Origin: Sediminicola sp040566555
GTDB taxonomy: Bacteria; Bacteroidota; Bacteroidia; Flavobacteriales; Flavobacteriaceae
Assembly (NCBI RefSeq): GCF_040566555.1
Contig: NZ_JBEWYP010000007.1
Coordinates: forward strand, 124,001 to 188,000
Direction of reading: 5' to 3'
DNA: 64,000 nucleotides
This document shows, one piece after another, positions 45,027-53,607 of this stretch (positions are counted from its first letter, which is position 1; the number at the start of each line of letters is the position of its first letter). Below the pieces are notes generated by a model. That model had not been told where the DNA came from. It did no database searches and worked only from the letters and a program-made list of their open reading frames with translations. Position numbers and translations under genes: made by a program.

Positions 45027-45037
45027 AAAAAGAACAA

Positions 45038-45520
45038 ATGTTAGTAGAATTCAATTCATTATCAGAGACTTCAAGGGTATGGATCTATCAAGCCAGTAGA
45101 AGCTTCAATGCAGAGGAATTGGAAGAAGTGAAAGCTGGACTGGACCAATTTATCAAAGAATGGACGGCCCATGGAAGCGAATTGAAAGCGGGATATGAGA
45201 TACGCTATAACCGATTTATCGTAATAGCCCTGGATCAAACAAATACCACGGCCTCTGGATGCTCCATTGATGCATCCGTGCGGTTTATACAGGCTTTGGA
45301 AAAGAAATACGATATAGATCTATTGGACAAAATGAACGTTTCCTATAAGCAAGGGGAGTTTGTAGCCTATAAGACCCTTATCGATTTTAAAAAGATGGCC
45401 AAAAATAAATCGGTCTCTAAAAACACCATCGTGTTCAATAATTTAGTAACCAATAAGTTGGAATACGAAAATCATTGGGAGGTGCCTGCCGAAGAAAGCT
45501 GGCACGGTCGTTTTATGTAA
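45038..45520 (+). CDS. Conserved Flavobacteriaceae protein of unknown function
   Basis: A 160-residue soluble protein. The ATG at 45038 is chosen because the longer frame from 44915 overlaps the previous gene and reads as an out-of-frame shadow. The sequence (LVEFNSLSETSRVWIYQASR near the start, GCSIDASVRFIQALEKKY in the middle, SWHGRFM at the end) resembles a family often named ABC transporter ATPase in databases. No Walker A or B or signature motif is present, so that name is misleading. It is probably co-transcribed with the Fe-S pair. A short hairpin (45540-45566) lies downstream. Confidence 0.75.
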   Translation: MLVEFNSLSETSRVWIYQASRSFNAEELEEVKAGLDQFIKEWTAHGSELKAGYEIRYNRFIVIALDQTNTTASGCSIDASVRFIQALEKKYDIDLLDKMNVSYKQGEFVAYKTLIDFKKMAKNKSVSKNTIVFNNLVTNKLEYENHWEVPAEESWHGRFM

Positions 45521-45539
45521 TCCTTGTCGCTAAATTGAA

Positions 45540-45566
45540 GTCATAAATGTCTCTTAAGTTTATGAC
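45540..45566 (+). other. Perfect 8-bp stem-loop in intergenic gap
   Basis: GTCATAAA (45540-45547) pairs exactly with TTTATGAC (45559-45566) around an 11-base loop, 20 bases after the upstream stop. It is followed by C residues and not T residues, so it is only a possible terminator or mRNA end. Confidence 0.4.
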
Positions 45567-45625
45567 CCCCAGTGTGTTTATTAGTATCTTTTTACTTAAG
45601 TTAGTACCTTAGAATACATGTTTTT

Positions 45626-48565
45626 ATGAGGTTAAAATTCGTATTCCACATTCTCTTTATATTTTTTTTCATTGGAAGTTCAGTCCGGGGTCAACAGGAC
45701 CCTCTGGTTTCCAAGGATAGTCTGGATCAGGCCCAATGGGTCAATGATGTGTACCAGTCCATGACCTTGGATGAAAAAATGGGGCAGCTCTTTATGATGA
45801 GCGTGGCATCGGACCAAGCTAAATCTGGCACCGATCAGATTAAAAAAATGATTGAGGAGCATAAAATAGGCGGGGTCATATTTTCCACAGGCGGTCTTGT
45901 CCGGCAGGCAAAATTGACCAATGAATATCAGGCGGCCTCCAAAATTCCCTTACTTATTGGAATGGATGCCGAATGGGGCCTAGCAATGCGGTTGGATTCA
46001 ACTTATGCTTTCCCATGGAACATGACCTTGGGAGCCATTAAAGATACCGCGGTTGTGGCCAAGGTAGGTCGACAGATTGGATTACATGCCAAACGAATGG
46101 GAGTGCATATCAATTTTGCCCCTGATATAGACATCAATATAAATCCCAATAATCCCATTATAGGAAATAGATCCTTTGGGGAGGATAGGGACAACGTTGC
46201 CCTAAAAGGAATTGCCTTTATGAAAGGCATGGAAAGTGTTGGGGTTTTGGCAAGTGGGAAACATTTTCCGGGGCATGGAGATACTGCCACAGATTCCCAC
46301 AAGGCACTGCCTATCCTAGAGTTCACTGCAGAAAGATTGGACAGTATAGAGTTGTACCCTTTTAAAAAATTGATCAATAACGGTCTTAGCAGTGTGATGG
46401 TGGCACATTTAAGTATTCCCAGCTTAGAGAAAAGAAAGGAATATCCTTCTTCCCTTTCCAGTCGCATCATTACTAATTTACTGAAAGATGAATTGCAGTT
46501 CAAAGGCTTAATTTTAACAGATGCCCTAAACATGAAAGGCGTTGCGGATATAAAGGGACGTTCCAACTTCAAAGAGGCAGGGGATGTGGAGCTCACGGCC
46601 TTTTTAGCGGGCAATGATATTTTATTGATGCCCAAAGAAGTTGAGCCGGCCAAAAAGAAGCTAATTGAAGCCTATGAATACGGTATTATTTCGGAAAGGC
46701 GATTGGCTACCTCCGTTAAAAAGATCCTTAAGGCAAAATATAGGGTTGGACTTAATACCTACCAGCCAATAAAAATGAATGGCCTTTATCAAGATTTAAA
46801 TTCATTGGAAAATGATCTGGTCTATGAGGAAGCCATTGAAAACGCACTGACAGTTGCCAAAAATGATGTAAATCTATTACCCATAAAAAATTTAGAGAAC
46901 AAAAAAATCGCCTATGTCAAATTCGGTGATGCCGATGGGAGTGTGTTTTTGACTGAGTTAAAAAAATACGCAAGTGTTACCGAGGTTAGTGGTAATGACA
47001 TTAATAGCCTGAAAAAGAATTTGGAAGGTTACAATATAGTAATTGTCGGTTTTCATAAAAGCGATGAGAGTCCTTGGAAACCTTACAAATTCTCTTCAAA
47101 AGAAATAGCGTGGTTACAAGAAATAGGAGACTTAAGAACCTCCAACCTTGTACTTGCCACTTTTGCCAAGCCCTATTCCTTGTTGGAGTTGCCATCTTTG
47201 GATAATATTAATGCCATTATGGTAGGCTATCAAAATAGTGTTTTGGCTCAGGAGAGGGGAGCTCAGTTAATTTTCGGGGCAATTCCTGCAAAGGGGGTAC
47301 TGCCGGTTTCTGCGCATCCTGAACTACCAGTAAATACCGGAGTAATATTGAGTGATATATCTAGGTTAGGTTATAGTTTCCCTGAAAGGGTAGGGATGAG
47401 CACCTCCAAGTTGGCTTTGGTGGATAAGATGGTGAAAAATGGTCTAGATTCCCTTATGTTTCCTGGAGCACAGGTATTGGTTGCAAGAAGGGGGAAAGTA
47501 ATTTACAACAAAGGGTTTGGTAAACCTACTTATGATTCCGATCAACAAATAACAACAGATTATCTATATGATTTGGCATCCCTCACCAAAATTTTGGCTA
47601 CCCTTCCAATTCTAATGAAAATGGAAGAAGACGGGAAGGTAGATTTAATAGACACATTTGATAAACTGAACCCCGACTATGCCAATACAGAACTCAAGGA
47701 TGTAACTGTATTAAAAGCATTATCGCACTATGGCAGGCTGCCGGCTTGGATTGCATTTTATTTAGATACCCTGGATAAGAATAGAAAACCATCCCCACAA
47801 TTGTATATGAGTTCTCCTGTTCCAGGTTATACAACCCATGTGGCGGATGATATGTATCTGGCAGACATGTATCAGGATTCGATTTACAACAGAATTGGAA
47901 GACAAAGTTTAAAATCCAATAGGTATCGATATAGCGACCTTTCCTATTATGTGTTTAAGAAGTTTATTGAGGGCAATTATAAAACAGGATTGGATAAGAT
48001 CACCAATGATAATATCTACAGTCATTTAGGGGCTGATCATACCAGTTACAATCCCTTGGGAAAATTCGCCAAAAATAAAATAGTACCTTCTGAGGAAGAT
48101 GATTATTACCGATACGGTACAGTTCAAGGTTACGTTCATGATATGGGTGCCGCAATGCAAGGTGGGGTAGGAGGTCATGCGGGCTTGTTCAGCAACTCCA
48201 ATGATGTGGCCAAAATAATGCAGATGTACTTACAGGGAGGCTATTATGGGGGAGAACGTTTTATGGAGGCAAGGACAGTAAAAAAATTCAACACCTGTTA
48301 CTTTTGTGATCAGAATGTCCGCAGGGGCGTAGGTTTTGATAAACCAGAACTGAAGAATGGCGGTTCAACCTTTAAAGGAATTTCACGAAAAAGTTTTGGA
48401 CATAGCGGCTTTACGGGAACCTTGGCATGGGCAGACCCAGATGAAGATCTGGTTTATGTCTTCTTGTCCAATCGTACTTATCCTTCAGCTTCCAATACAC
48501 TTCTTATTAAATCTGGATTGAGAACTAGGATCCAAAAGGTAATTTACGACGCCATATTAAATTAA
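45626..48565 (+). CDS. GH3 beta-N-acetylglucosaminidase fused to serine beta-lactamase-like domain
   Basis: Envelope enzyme of 979 residues with two catalytic domains; the signal peptide ends near residue 23. The N-terminal GH3 domain is NagZ-like: KHFPGHGDTATDSH (212-225, with the Asp223/His225 dyad) and nucleophile Asp299 in LILTDALNMKG. A middle GH3 C-domain spans about 390-570. The C-terminal domain (about 595-979) is a class C beta-lactamase/penicillin-binding fold with Ser652 and Lys655 in ASLTK, Tyr769 in YSDL (commonly YxN) and His926-Ser-Gly in GHSGFTG. The pair suggests combined glycan and peptide trimming of murein. It is monocistronic by spacing. Confidence 0.9.
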   Translation: MRLKFVFHILFIFFFIGSSVRGQQDPLVSKDSLDQAQWVNDVYQSMTLDEKMGQLFMMSVASDQAKSGTDQIKKMIEEHKIGGVIFSTGGLVRQAKLTNEYQAASKIPLLIGMDAEWGLAMRLDSTYAFPWNMTLGAIKDTAVVAKVGRQIGLHAKRMGVHINFAPDIDININPNNPIIGNRSFGEDRDNVALKGIAFMKGMESVGVLASGKHFPGHGDTATDSHKALPILEFTAERLDSIELYPFKKLINNGLSSVMVAHLSIPSLEKRKEYPSSLSSRIITNLLKDELQFKGLILTDALNMKGVADIKGRSNFKEAGDVELTAFLAGNDILLMPKEVEPAKKKLIEAYEYGIISERRLATSVKKILKAKYRVGLNTYQPIKMNGLYQDLNSLENDLVYEEAIENALTVAKNDVNLLPIKNLENKKIAYVKFGDADGSVFLTELKKYASVTEVSGNDINSLKKNLEGYNIVIVGFHKSDESPWKPYKFSSKEIAWLQEIGDLRTSNLVLATFAKPYSLLELPSLDNINAIMVGYQNSVLAQERGAQLIFGAIPAKGVLPVSAHPELPVNTGVILSDISRLGYSFPERVGMSTSKLALVDKMVKNGLDSLMFPGAQVLVARRGKVIYNKGFGKPTYDSDQQITTDYLYDLASLTKILATLPILMKMEEDGKVDLIDTFDKLNPDYANTELKDVTVLKALSHYGRLPAWIAFYLDTLDKNRKPSPQLYMSSPVPGYTTHVADDMYLADMYQDSIYNRIGRQSLKSNRYRYSDLSYYVFKKFIEGNYKTGLDKITNDNIYSHLGADHTSYNPLGKFAKNKIVPSEEDDYYRYGTVQGYVHDMGAAMQGGVGGHAGLFSNSNDVAKIMQMYLQGGYYGGERFMEARTVKKFNTCYFCDQNVRRGVGFDKPELKNGGSTFKGISRKSFGHSGFTGTLAWADPDEDLVYVFLSNRTYPSASNTLLIKSGLRTRIQKVIYDAILN

Positions 48566-48763
48566 TTGGTAGTTTTGTAATAGAGGAATTAACAGGAAAT
48601 CAGAGCCTTATGAATTTGATGGGTTCTTTTTCCTCTTAAAAGGAAACAAAACGGATATTTCATTGAAATGTTACGGATGTTATATCGACTGAATAAGGAG
48701 ATAAAGTAAGGAAATGATTCTTTTTAAGGAGGAATCAACTACGTTAAAAGCCAAGATAATAGA

Positions 48764-49906
48764 ATGAAGATAGCGATTGTTTGTTACCCAACGTTTGGAG
48801 GAAGTGGTGTTGTTGCCACAGAATTGGGTATTGCCCTTGCCAATAGAGGGCACGAAATTCATTTTGTTACCTATAAGCAACCGGTTCGATTGGAATTGTT
48901 GAACAATAGGATACATTTTCATGAAGTACACGTTCCGGAGTACGCATTGTTCCATTACCAGCCCTATGAACTCGCTCTTTCCAGTAAATTGGTGGATACT
49001 GTTAAATTATATGGAATAGAACTTTTACACGTTCATTATGCCATTCCCCATGCCTATGCTGGATATATGGCCAAAAAGATGTTGGAGGAAGATGGGATAT
49101 ATCTGCCCATGATTACTACCCTTCACGGAACTGATATTACCTTGGTGGGGAAACATCCCTTTTACAAGCCAGCGGTAACCTTCAGCATCAATAAGTCCGA
49201 TGTGGTAACCTCTGTCTCCTCTAGTTTAAAGAAAAACACCTTGGATTTGTTTGATATCAAGCAGGATATTGAGGTAATCCCCAATTTTATAGATAAAAGA
49301 AAATACAGTACCAAGTTCACGGACTGTCAGCGTTCCTTAATGGCGACGGATGAGGAGCGTATCATAACCCATATCAGTAATTTTAGAAAAGTAAAAAGAA
49401 TCCCCGATATCATCCACATTTTTGATAAGATCCAAAAGGAAATTCCTGCCAAGTTGATTATGGTAGGGGAAGGGCCAGAAAAGGAAGGTGCTGAGTTATT
49501 GGTAGAAAAATTAGGGCTTTCGGACAGGGTAGTATTTTTGGGGAATAGCAACCAGATTGATAAAATCCTTTGTTTCTCAGATCTGTTTTTATTGCCATCG
49601 GAATCTGAAAGTTTTGGTTTGGCTGCTTTGGAGGCCATGATCAATAAGGTGCCGGTCATTTCCAGTAATGCCGGAGGTATAGCAGAAGTGAACCAGCACG
49701 GAGTAACAGGATTCCTTAGTGATATTGGTAATATTGATGAAATGGCAGCCAATGCCCTGAGAATTCTGAGGGATGATAATGAATTGGAGAAATTTAAGGC
49801 AAATGCAGTCAAGGTTGCCGAAACCTTTGATATTGCCAATGTCTTGCCCTTATATGAAGCGGTCTATGAAAAAGCATATAAGGCCCGTTTTAAAACTTCC
49901 TATTGA
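48764..49906 (+). CDS. bshA: N-acetyl-alpha-D-glucosaminyl L-malate synthase BshA
   Basis: GT4-family glycosyltransferase that makes GlcNAc-malate, the first step of bacillithiol synthesis. The 380-residue protein shows CYPTFGGSGVVATELG (7-22), LHVHYAIPHA, TTLHGTDITLVG and the GT4 donor-site motif SESESFGLAALEAM, all close to the BshA signature. Length is normal. BshB and BshC are not in the window. The lipoprotein gene that follows begins one base after the stop and is co-transcribed. In the upstream gap, a GGAGG-like stretch lies about 30 bases before the ATG, too far to act as its ribosome site. Confidence 0.93.
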   Translation: MKIAIVCYPTFGGSGVVATELGIALANRGHEIHFVTYKQPVRLELLNNRIHFHEVHVPEYALFHYQPYELALSSKLVDTVKLYGIELLHVHYAIPHAYAGYMAKKMLEEDGIYLPMITTLHGTDITLVGKHPFYKPAVTFSINKSDVVTSVSSSLKKNTLDLFDIKQDIEVIPNFIDKRKYSTKFTDCQRSLMATDEERIITHISNFRKVKRIPDIIHIFDKIQKEIPAKLIMVGEGPEKEGAELLVEKLGLSDRVVFLGNSNQIDKILCFSDLFLLPSESESFGLAALEAMINKVPVISSNAGGIAEVNQHGVTGFLSDIGNIDEMAANALRILRDDNELEKFKANAVKVAETFDIANVLPLYEAVYEKAYKARFKTSY

Positions 49907-49907
49907 T

Positions 49908-50366
49908 ATGAGAATATTCCTTGTTAGTTTGTTATTGGTTTGTTTATCCTGTAAAAGTCAGAAAAAGGGTAATCAAAATAATTCAGAAAACGTTCAAATG
50001 GAAAAACCCATCTTGGTACTGGAAGATAACTACTCCAATATTGATAGTTCACAGATTAGCATAATAACAGATCAAAAAGCGCTACAAAAGTTTTTTGTGC
50101 AAGTGAACAAAACAAGAAAGCCGGGATTGCCAGTTCCTGATATAGATTTTTCAAAGGAAATGTTGATTTTGATTTGTGCAGGGGAACAACATGGCAAATA
50201 TGAACCGAATGTTACCATTTTAGAGCCAGATGCTGAGAACTTGACCGTTGATGTAGAGCGAAAACTGCCTTCTGATTCTGTAGAAACGGCCATGTCCACT
50301 CCTTTTTTCTTATATAAATTACCTCTTACAGAAAAGAAAATTACCATTAAGAAAAGAGATAATTAA
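49908..50366 (+). CDS. Small lipoprotein, possible PrcB-like domain
   Basis: A 152-residue lipoprotein with lipobox ending near Cys15 (LLVCLSC). The ATG at 49908 is chosen because it begins right after the bshA stop and gives a clean lipoprotein signal; the longer frame inside bshA is a shadow. The mature part contains ALQKFFVQVNKT, IDFSKEMLILICAGEQ and ENLTVDVERKLP, reminiscent of the PrcB_C domain, but I am not sure of that match. No catalytic motif is seen. Operon partnership with bshA may be positional only. Confidence 0.7.
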   Translation: MRIFLVSLLLVCLSCKSQKKGNQNNSENVQMEKPILVLEDNYSNIDSSQISIITDQKALQKFFVQVNKTRKPGLPVPDIDFSKEMLILICAGEQHGKYEPNVTILEPDAENLTVDVERKLPSDSVETAMSTPFFLYKLPLTEKKITIKKRDN

Positions 50367-50484
50367 TTGAAAGAAAATTCCTAAACCGTCCTACACCGAG
50401 TATTATTACATTTCATAGCACTTTATTTGAACCATATCCATTTCGCAGTAATTTCACCTCTTAATTATCCCAAATTTTACGGTA

Positions 50485-51654
50485 ATGAAAAATTTTAACT
50501 TTAATTTATTTGTCGCGTTTTCTCTTGTTGTAACCTTAGTTTCCGCTCAGGAAAGTATGGAATTGACCGCTAAGGACAGTATAGTCAAAAGTTCCTGGGT
50601 TGCTGGTATTGGCATTAATATAGTAGATGACACCGCTTCACCTTTTGATGGCAATTTATTGGATATAAAGGATAGCTGGAACGCTGTACCTTACCCTTCC
50701 TCATTAAGTATAGCAAGAAATTTCAGTAACGGAATAGGCCTAAAAGCTGTTGGTTCTTACAATAAATATAAGGTTGGAAAACTGATTGATGGAGCAATCA
50801 ATATGGCCGAAAGGGATTACTATGCCATTGATGGGATGGTAAGCTATGATCTAAATAAACTATTTGGTGAAACAGGCTGGTTTGATCCATTTCTTCAAGC
50901 TGGTGCAGGTTATAGTTCTATAGGGAATATAGGAAGAACAACAGGGAACGCAGGTTTTGGGTTTAATACTTGGTTCAGTGATACTTGGGGCCTTAATTTC
51001 AATACCATGGGAAAATGGGGTATAGAAGAAGGGTCTACAAAACAAGTACAACATTCCGCTGGGGTAGTATATCGCTTTGGTGTTGAAAAAGAATTGTCCA
51101 AAAAAGGAATGGAGCATTTGGCTTTAATAGACGCCATCAAAAAAGAACAGCAACGGGTTCAAGATTCCACGGATGCAGCTGACAGAGCTAAAGAATTGGC
51201 CAAACGTATGGCCGAGGAACAAGAAGCTGCCAGACTCGCTGCAGCTGAGAAGGCTAGAATAGATGCTGAAAATAAAAGAAAGGCACAAATAGAAAATGAT
51301 ATTAAGAATCTAGGTAAGATTTACTTCGCTTTCAATTCCAGTGCATTAAATACCGAATCTAAGGCAACATTGACCCAATTGGCGACATTAATGGAAGCCA
51401 CACCATCCATTACCTTAGAAGTAGCCTCATATACAGATAGTAGAGGCCCAGCCAATTACAACCTTATGCTATCGGAAAAAAGGGTGAAGTCGACCATTGA
51501 TTATTTATTGGGTCAGGGTCTTTCGTCTGATAGATTGGTTCCTAAAGCCTATGGTGAGACCAATTTGGTCAACGAGTGTGATGATAACACGCCTTGTTCT
51601 GCTGCCAAACACAAGTTGAATAGAAGGTCTGAATTTTTGGTAATCCGTTTTTAA
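50485..51654 (+). CDS. OmpA family outer-membrane protein
   Basis: Outer-membrane protein that anchors the envelope to peptidoglycan. The 389 residues comprise a signal peptide ending near Ala21 (VTLVSAQ) and an N-terminal beta-barrel-like domain (about 35-200, Gly/Tyr/Trp-rich with alternating strands). A short Ala/Glu/Lys-rich coiled coil (about 215-270) precedes the C-terminal OmpA domain (about 275-389). That domain carries IYFAFNSSALNTES, VASYTDSRGPANYN and LSEKRVKSTIDYL, which bind diaminopimelate-type murein. It is monocistronic by spacing. Confidence 0.93.
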   Translation: MKNFNFNLFVAFSLVVTLVSAQESMELTAKDSIVKSSWVAGIGINIVDDTASPFDGNLLDIKDSWNAVPYPSSLSIARNFSNGIGLKAVGSYNKYKVGKLIDGAINMAERDYYAIDGMVSYDLNKLFGETGWFDPFLQAGAGYSSIGNIGRTTGNAGFGFNTWFSDTWGLNFNTMGKWGIEEGSTKQVQHSAGVVYRFGVEKELSKKGMEHLALIDAIKKEQQRVQDSTDAADRAKELAKRMAEEQEAARLAAAEKARIDAENKRKAQIENDIKNLGKIYFAFNSSALNTESKATLTQLATLMEATPSITLEVASYTDSRGPANYNLMLSEKRVKSTIDYLLGQGLSSDRLVPKAYGETNLVNECDDNTPCSAAKHKLNRRSEFLVIRF

Positions 51655-51734
51655 TTTAGTTTAAATTCTTATTGAATTGATAAATTCACCTAGTTAATTA
51701 AGCTCATATCAACCCCCGATTTTGATTTGATTAT

Positions 51735-53420
51735 ATGATAATACTTGGCCTTAACTATTATTTCCACGATTCTACAGCATGTATCGTCAAAGATGGAAAA
51801 CTTATAGCTGCTATTGAAGAAGAACGTTTGAATAGGGATAAGCATACCCAGGCATTTCCTGAGCTTGCGATCAAAAGATGTTTAAAATTAGCAGGATTAA
51901 CTTTTGATGACATTGATCATATAGCAGTGTCCATTAAGCCAACCACACATTGGTTTAAGAAGTCAATTTATGTTTTAAGACATCTAAAGAGTTTTGTGCC
52001 TTTTATGGGACATCATGTGGTCAATTCATATGCCAAACAAAGAAGATTTTGGATATGGTATAATGGGAATTGGAATAAGGATAAAGGACCTAAAGTTCAC
52101 TTTATTGAACACCACCTTACCCATGTGGCCGGTACATTTTTTGTTTCTCCCTATAAGGAAGCAGCCCTACTAGGTATAGATGGATCTGGAGAATGGGCAA
52201 CTACTTGGCTAGGGTATGGTAAAGAAAATACTATTGAAAAATATGGTGAAAGCTTTTTTCCACATTCTTTTGGGTCATTTTATGAGGCCGTTACCGAGTT
52301 TTGTGGATTCAAGCCTAATTACGATGAAGGTAAAACTATGGGTCTTGCGCCCATGGGGAATTCTGAAATCTTCATAAAGCAAGTTAGGGATATTGTTAAG
52401 GTAACTCCGGAAGGGCAGGTAAGAATTGATTTGAGCTATTTTAACTATCAACATATCGTAGGAAAGAGATGCTCAAATAAATTCTATAAAACTTTTGGGG
52501 AACCAAGGATGCCTGATGGTCCATTTATGCAATATCATATGGATGTTGCAGCCGCATTTCAAAGGGTGTTGGAAGAACGAGTATTGGAAATCTGTTCGAT
52601 TCTACATTCAAAAACAAAAGCTGACTATTTAGTGATCTCTGGGGGCGTTTCTTTAAATAGCGTTATGAACGGAAAGATTGTTAGAGAAAGTCCGTTCAAA
52701 GATGTCTATGTGATGCCAGCGGCAGGAGACAATGGGACGGCAATAGGTGCAGCGTATTATTTGTACAACGGAATATTTAAGAAAACTAGGAACTATGTAC
52801 ACGATAATCCATATCTAAGTACAAGTTATACCAATGAGGAAATCAAGGCGGCCATAGACAGAGCCAAATTGAAGGCAGAATACGTAGAGGATATTGGGGA
52901 GGTAGCAGCACAATTATTAGAACAAGGGAAAATAATAGGATGGTTCCAAGGGACCATGGAAATTGGTCCAAGGGCATTGGGCAGTAGGAGTATTTTAGCC
53001 AACCCAGCCTTTCCACAGATGAAGGACAAGATAAATGCTCAGGTAAAATTTAGGGAAGCGTATAGGCCATTTGCTCCATCGGCCACATTGGAATCCTACA
53101 AGGAATATTTTGACCTTGAGGTAGAAGATCCATTTATGCTCAAAGTTTGTAATGTATTAAAAGACAAGCAACATATTTTACCAGCCATTACCCATGTGGA
53201 CGGTAGTGCACGTTTGCAAACTGTAGATAAAAATATACATCCTTTATATCATGATGTAATTACCAAGTTGGGTTTAAAAACGGGGGTCCCTGTTGTTTTG
53301 AACACTAGTTTTAACGTGCAAGGAGAGCCCGTGGTGGAGTCGCCATTTGATGCATTAAGATGCTTTTATTCCAACGGATTGGATGCGTTATGTATTGGGA
53401 ATTATGTAATTGAAAAATAG
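51735..53420 (+). CDS. NodU/CmcH-type carbamoyltransferase
   Basis: Transfers a carbamoyl group from carbamoyl phosphate, through carbamoyl adenylate, to a hydroxyl of a sugar or other secondary metabolite. The 561-residue protein has the family N-domain with GLNYYFHDSTACIVKDG (5-21), IEEERLNRDKH, HHLTHVAGTFF (126-136) and GIDGSGEW. The C-terminal Carbam_trans_C domain (about 390-555) has GWFQGTMEIGPRALGSRSIL. The neighbours on the minus strand are surface-glycan genes, so carbamoylation of an exported polysaccharide or glycolipid is a reasonable inference. It converges on that locus and is not in its operon. A hairpin follows. Confidence 0.88.
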   Translation: MIILGLNYYFHDSTACIVKDGKLIAAIEEERLNRDKHTQAFPELAIKRCLKLAGLTFDDIDHIAVSIKPTTHWFKKSIYVLRHLKSFVPFMGHHVVNSYAKQRRFWIWYNGNWNKDKGPKVHFIEHHLTHVAGTFFVSPYKEAALLGIDGSGEWATTWLGYGKENTIEKYGESFFPHSFGSFYEAVTEFCGFKPNYDEGKTMGLAPMGNSEIFIKQVRDIVKVTPEGQVRIDLSYFNYQHIVGKRCSNKFYKTFGEPRMPDGPFMQYHMDVAAAFQRVLEERVLEICSILHSKTKADYLVISGGVSLNSVMNGKIVRESPFKDVYVMPAAGDNGTAIGAAYYLYNGIFKKTRNYVHDNPYLSTSYTNEEIKAAIDRAKLKAEYVEDIGEVAAQLLEQGKIIGWFQGTMEIGPRALGSRSILANPAFPQMKDKINAQVKFREAYRPFAPSATLESYKEYFDLEVEDPFMLKVCNVLKDKQHILPAITHVDGSARLQTVDKNIHPLYHDVITKLGLKTGVPVVLNTSFNVQGEPVVESPFDALRCFYSNGLDALCIGNYVIEK

Positions 53421-53452
53421 AATTGGCAATAGTGCTAAGGAAAACAAAAGTC

Positions 53453-53488
53453 TGAGTTTGGATGCAACACCTTTTGTTGCCAAACTCA
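53453..53488. terminator. Hairpin between carbamoyltransferase and glycan locus
   Basis: TGAGTTTGG and GCAACA (53453-53461, 53464-53469, with an AT bulge) pair with TGTTGCCAAACTCA (53475-53488). The loop has 5 bases and a T-rich stretch follows. It lies between convergent genes and could end transcription from both sides. Confidence 0.65.
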
Positions 53489-53607
53489 AATACTTTTAAG
53501 GCCAATAATATATTCCTATTGTCCTAGGTGATCCATTGTTTTCGGGCTTAAGAAGGACTGCTCGACTTTGTGGTCTTGGGATTGGGTTAATATTAATCCT
53601 GGTACCC

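Noticed and set aside
44915..45037. N-terminal extension of the 160-residue protein
   Set aside because: It lies inside the CCG-domain gene in another frame and reads as a Cys/Arg-rich non-conserved peptide; the ATG at 45038 follows the upstream stop.
48727..48740. AAGGAGG-like ribosome site before bshA
   Set aside because: It is about 30 bases from the bshA start and no start codon follows at a working distance, so it probably has no translational role.
49773..49907. Longer start of the small lipoprotein inside bshA
   Set aside because: Overlaps bshA out of frame and destroys the lipoprotein signal.
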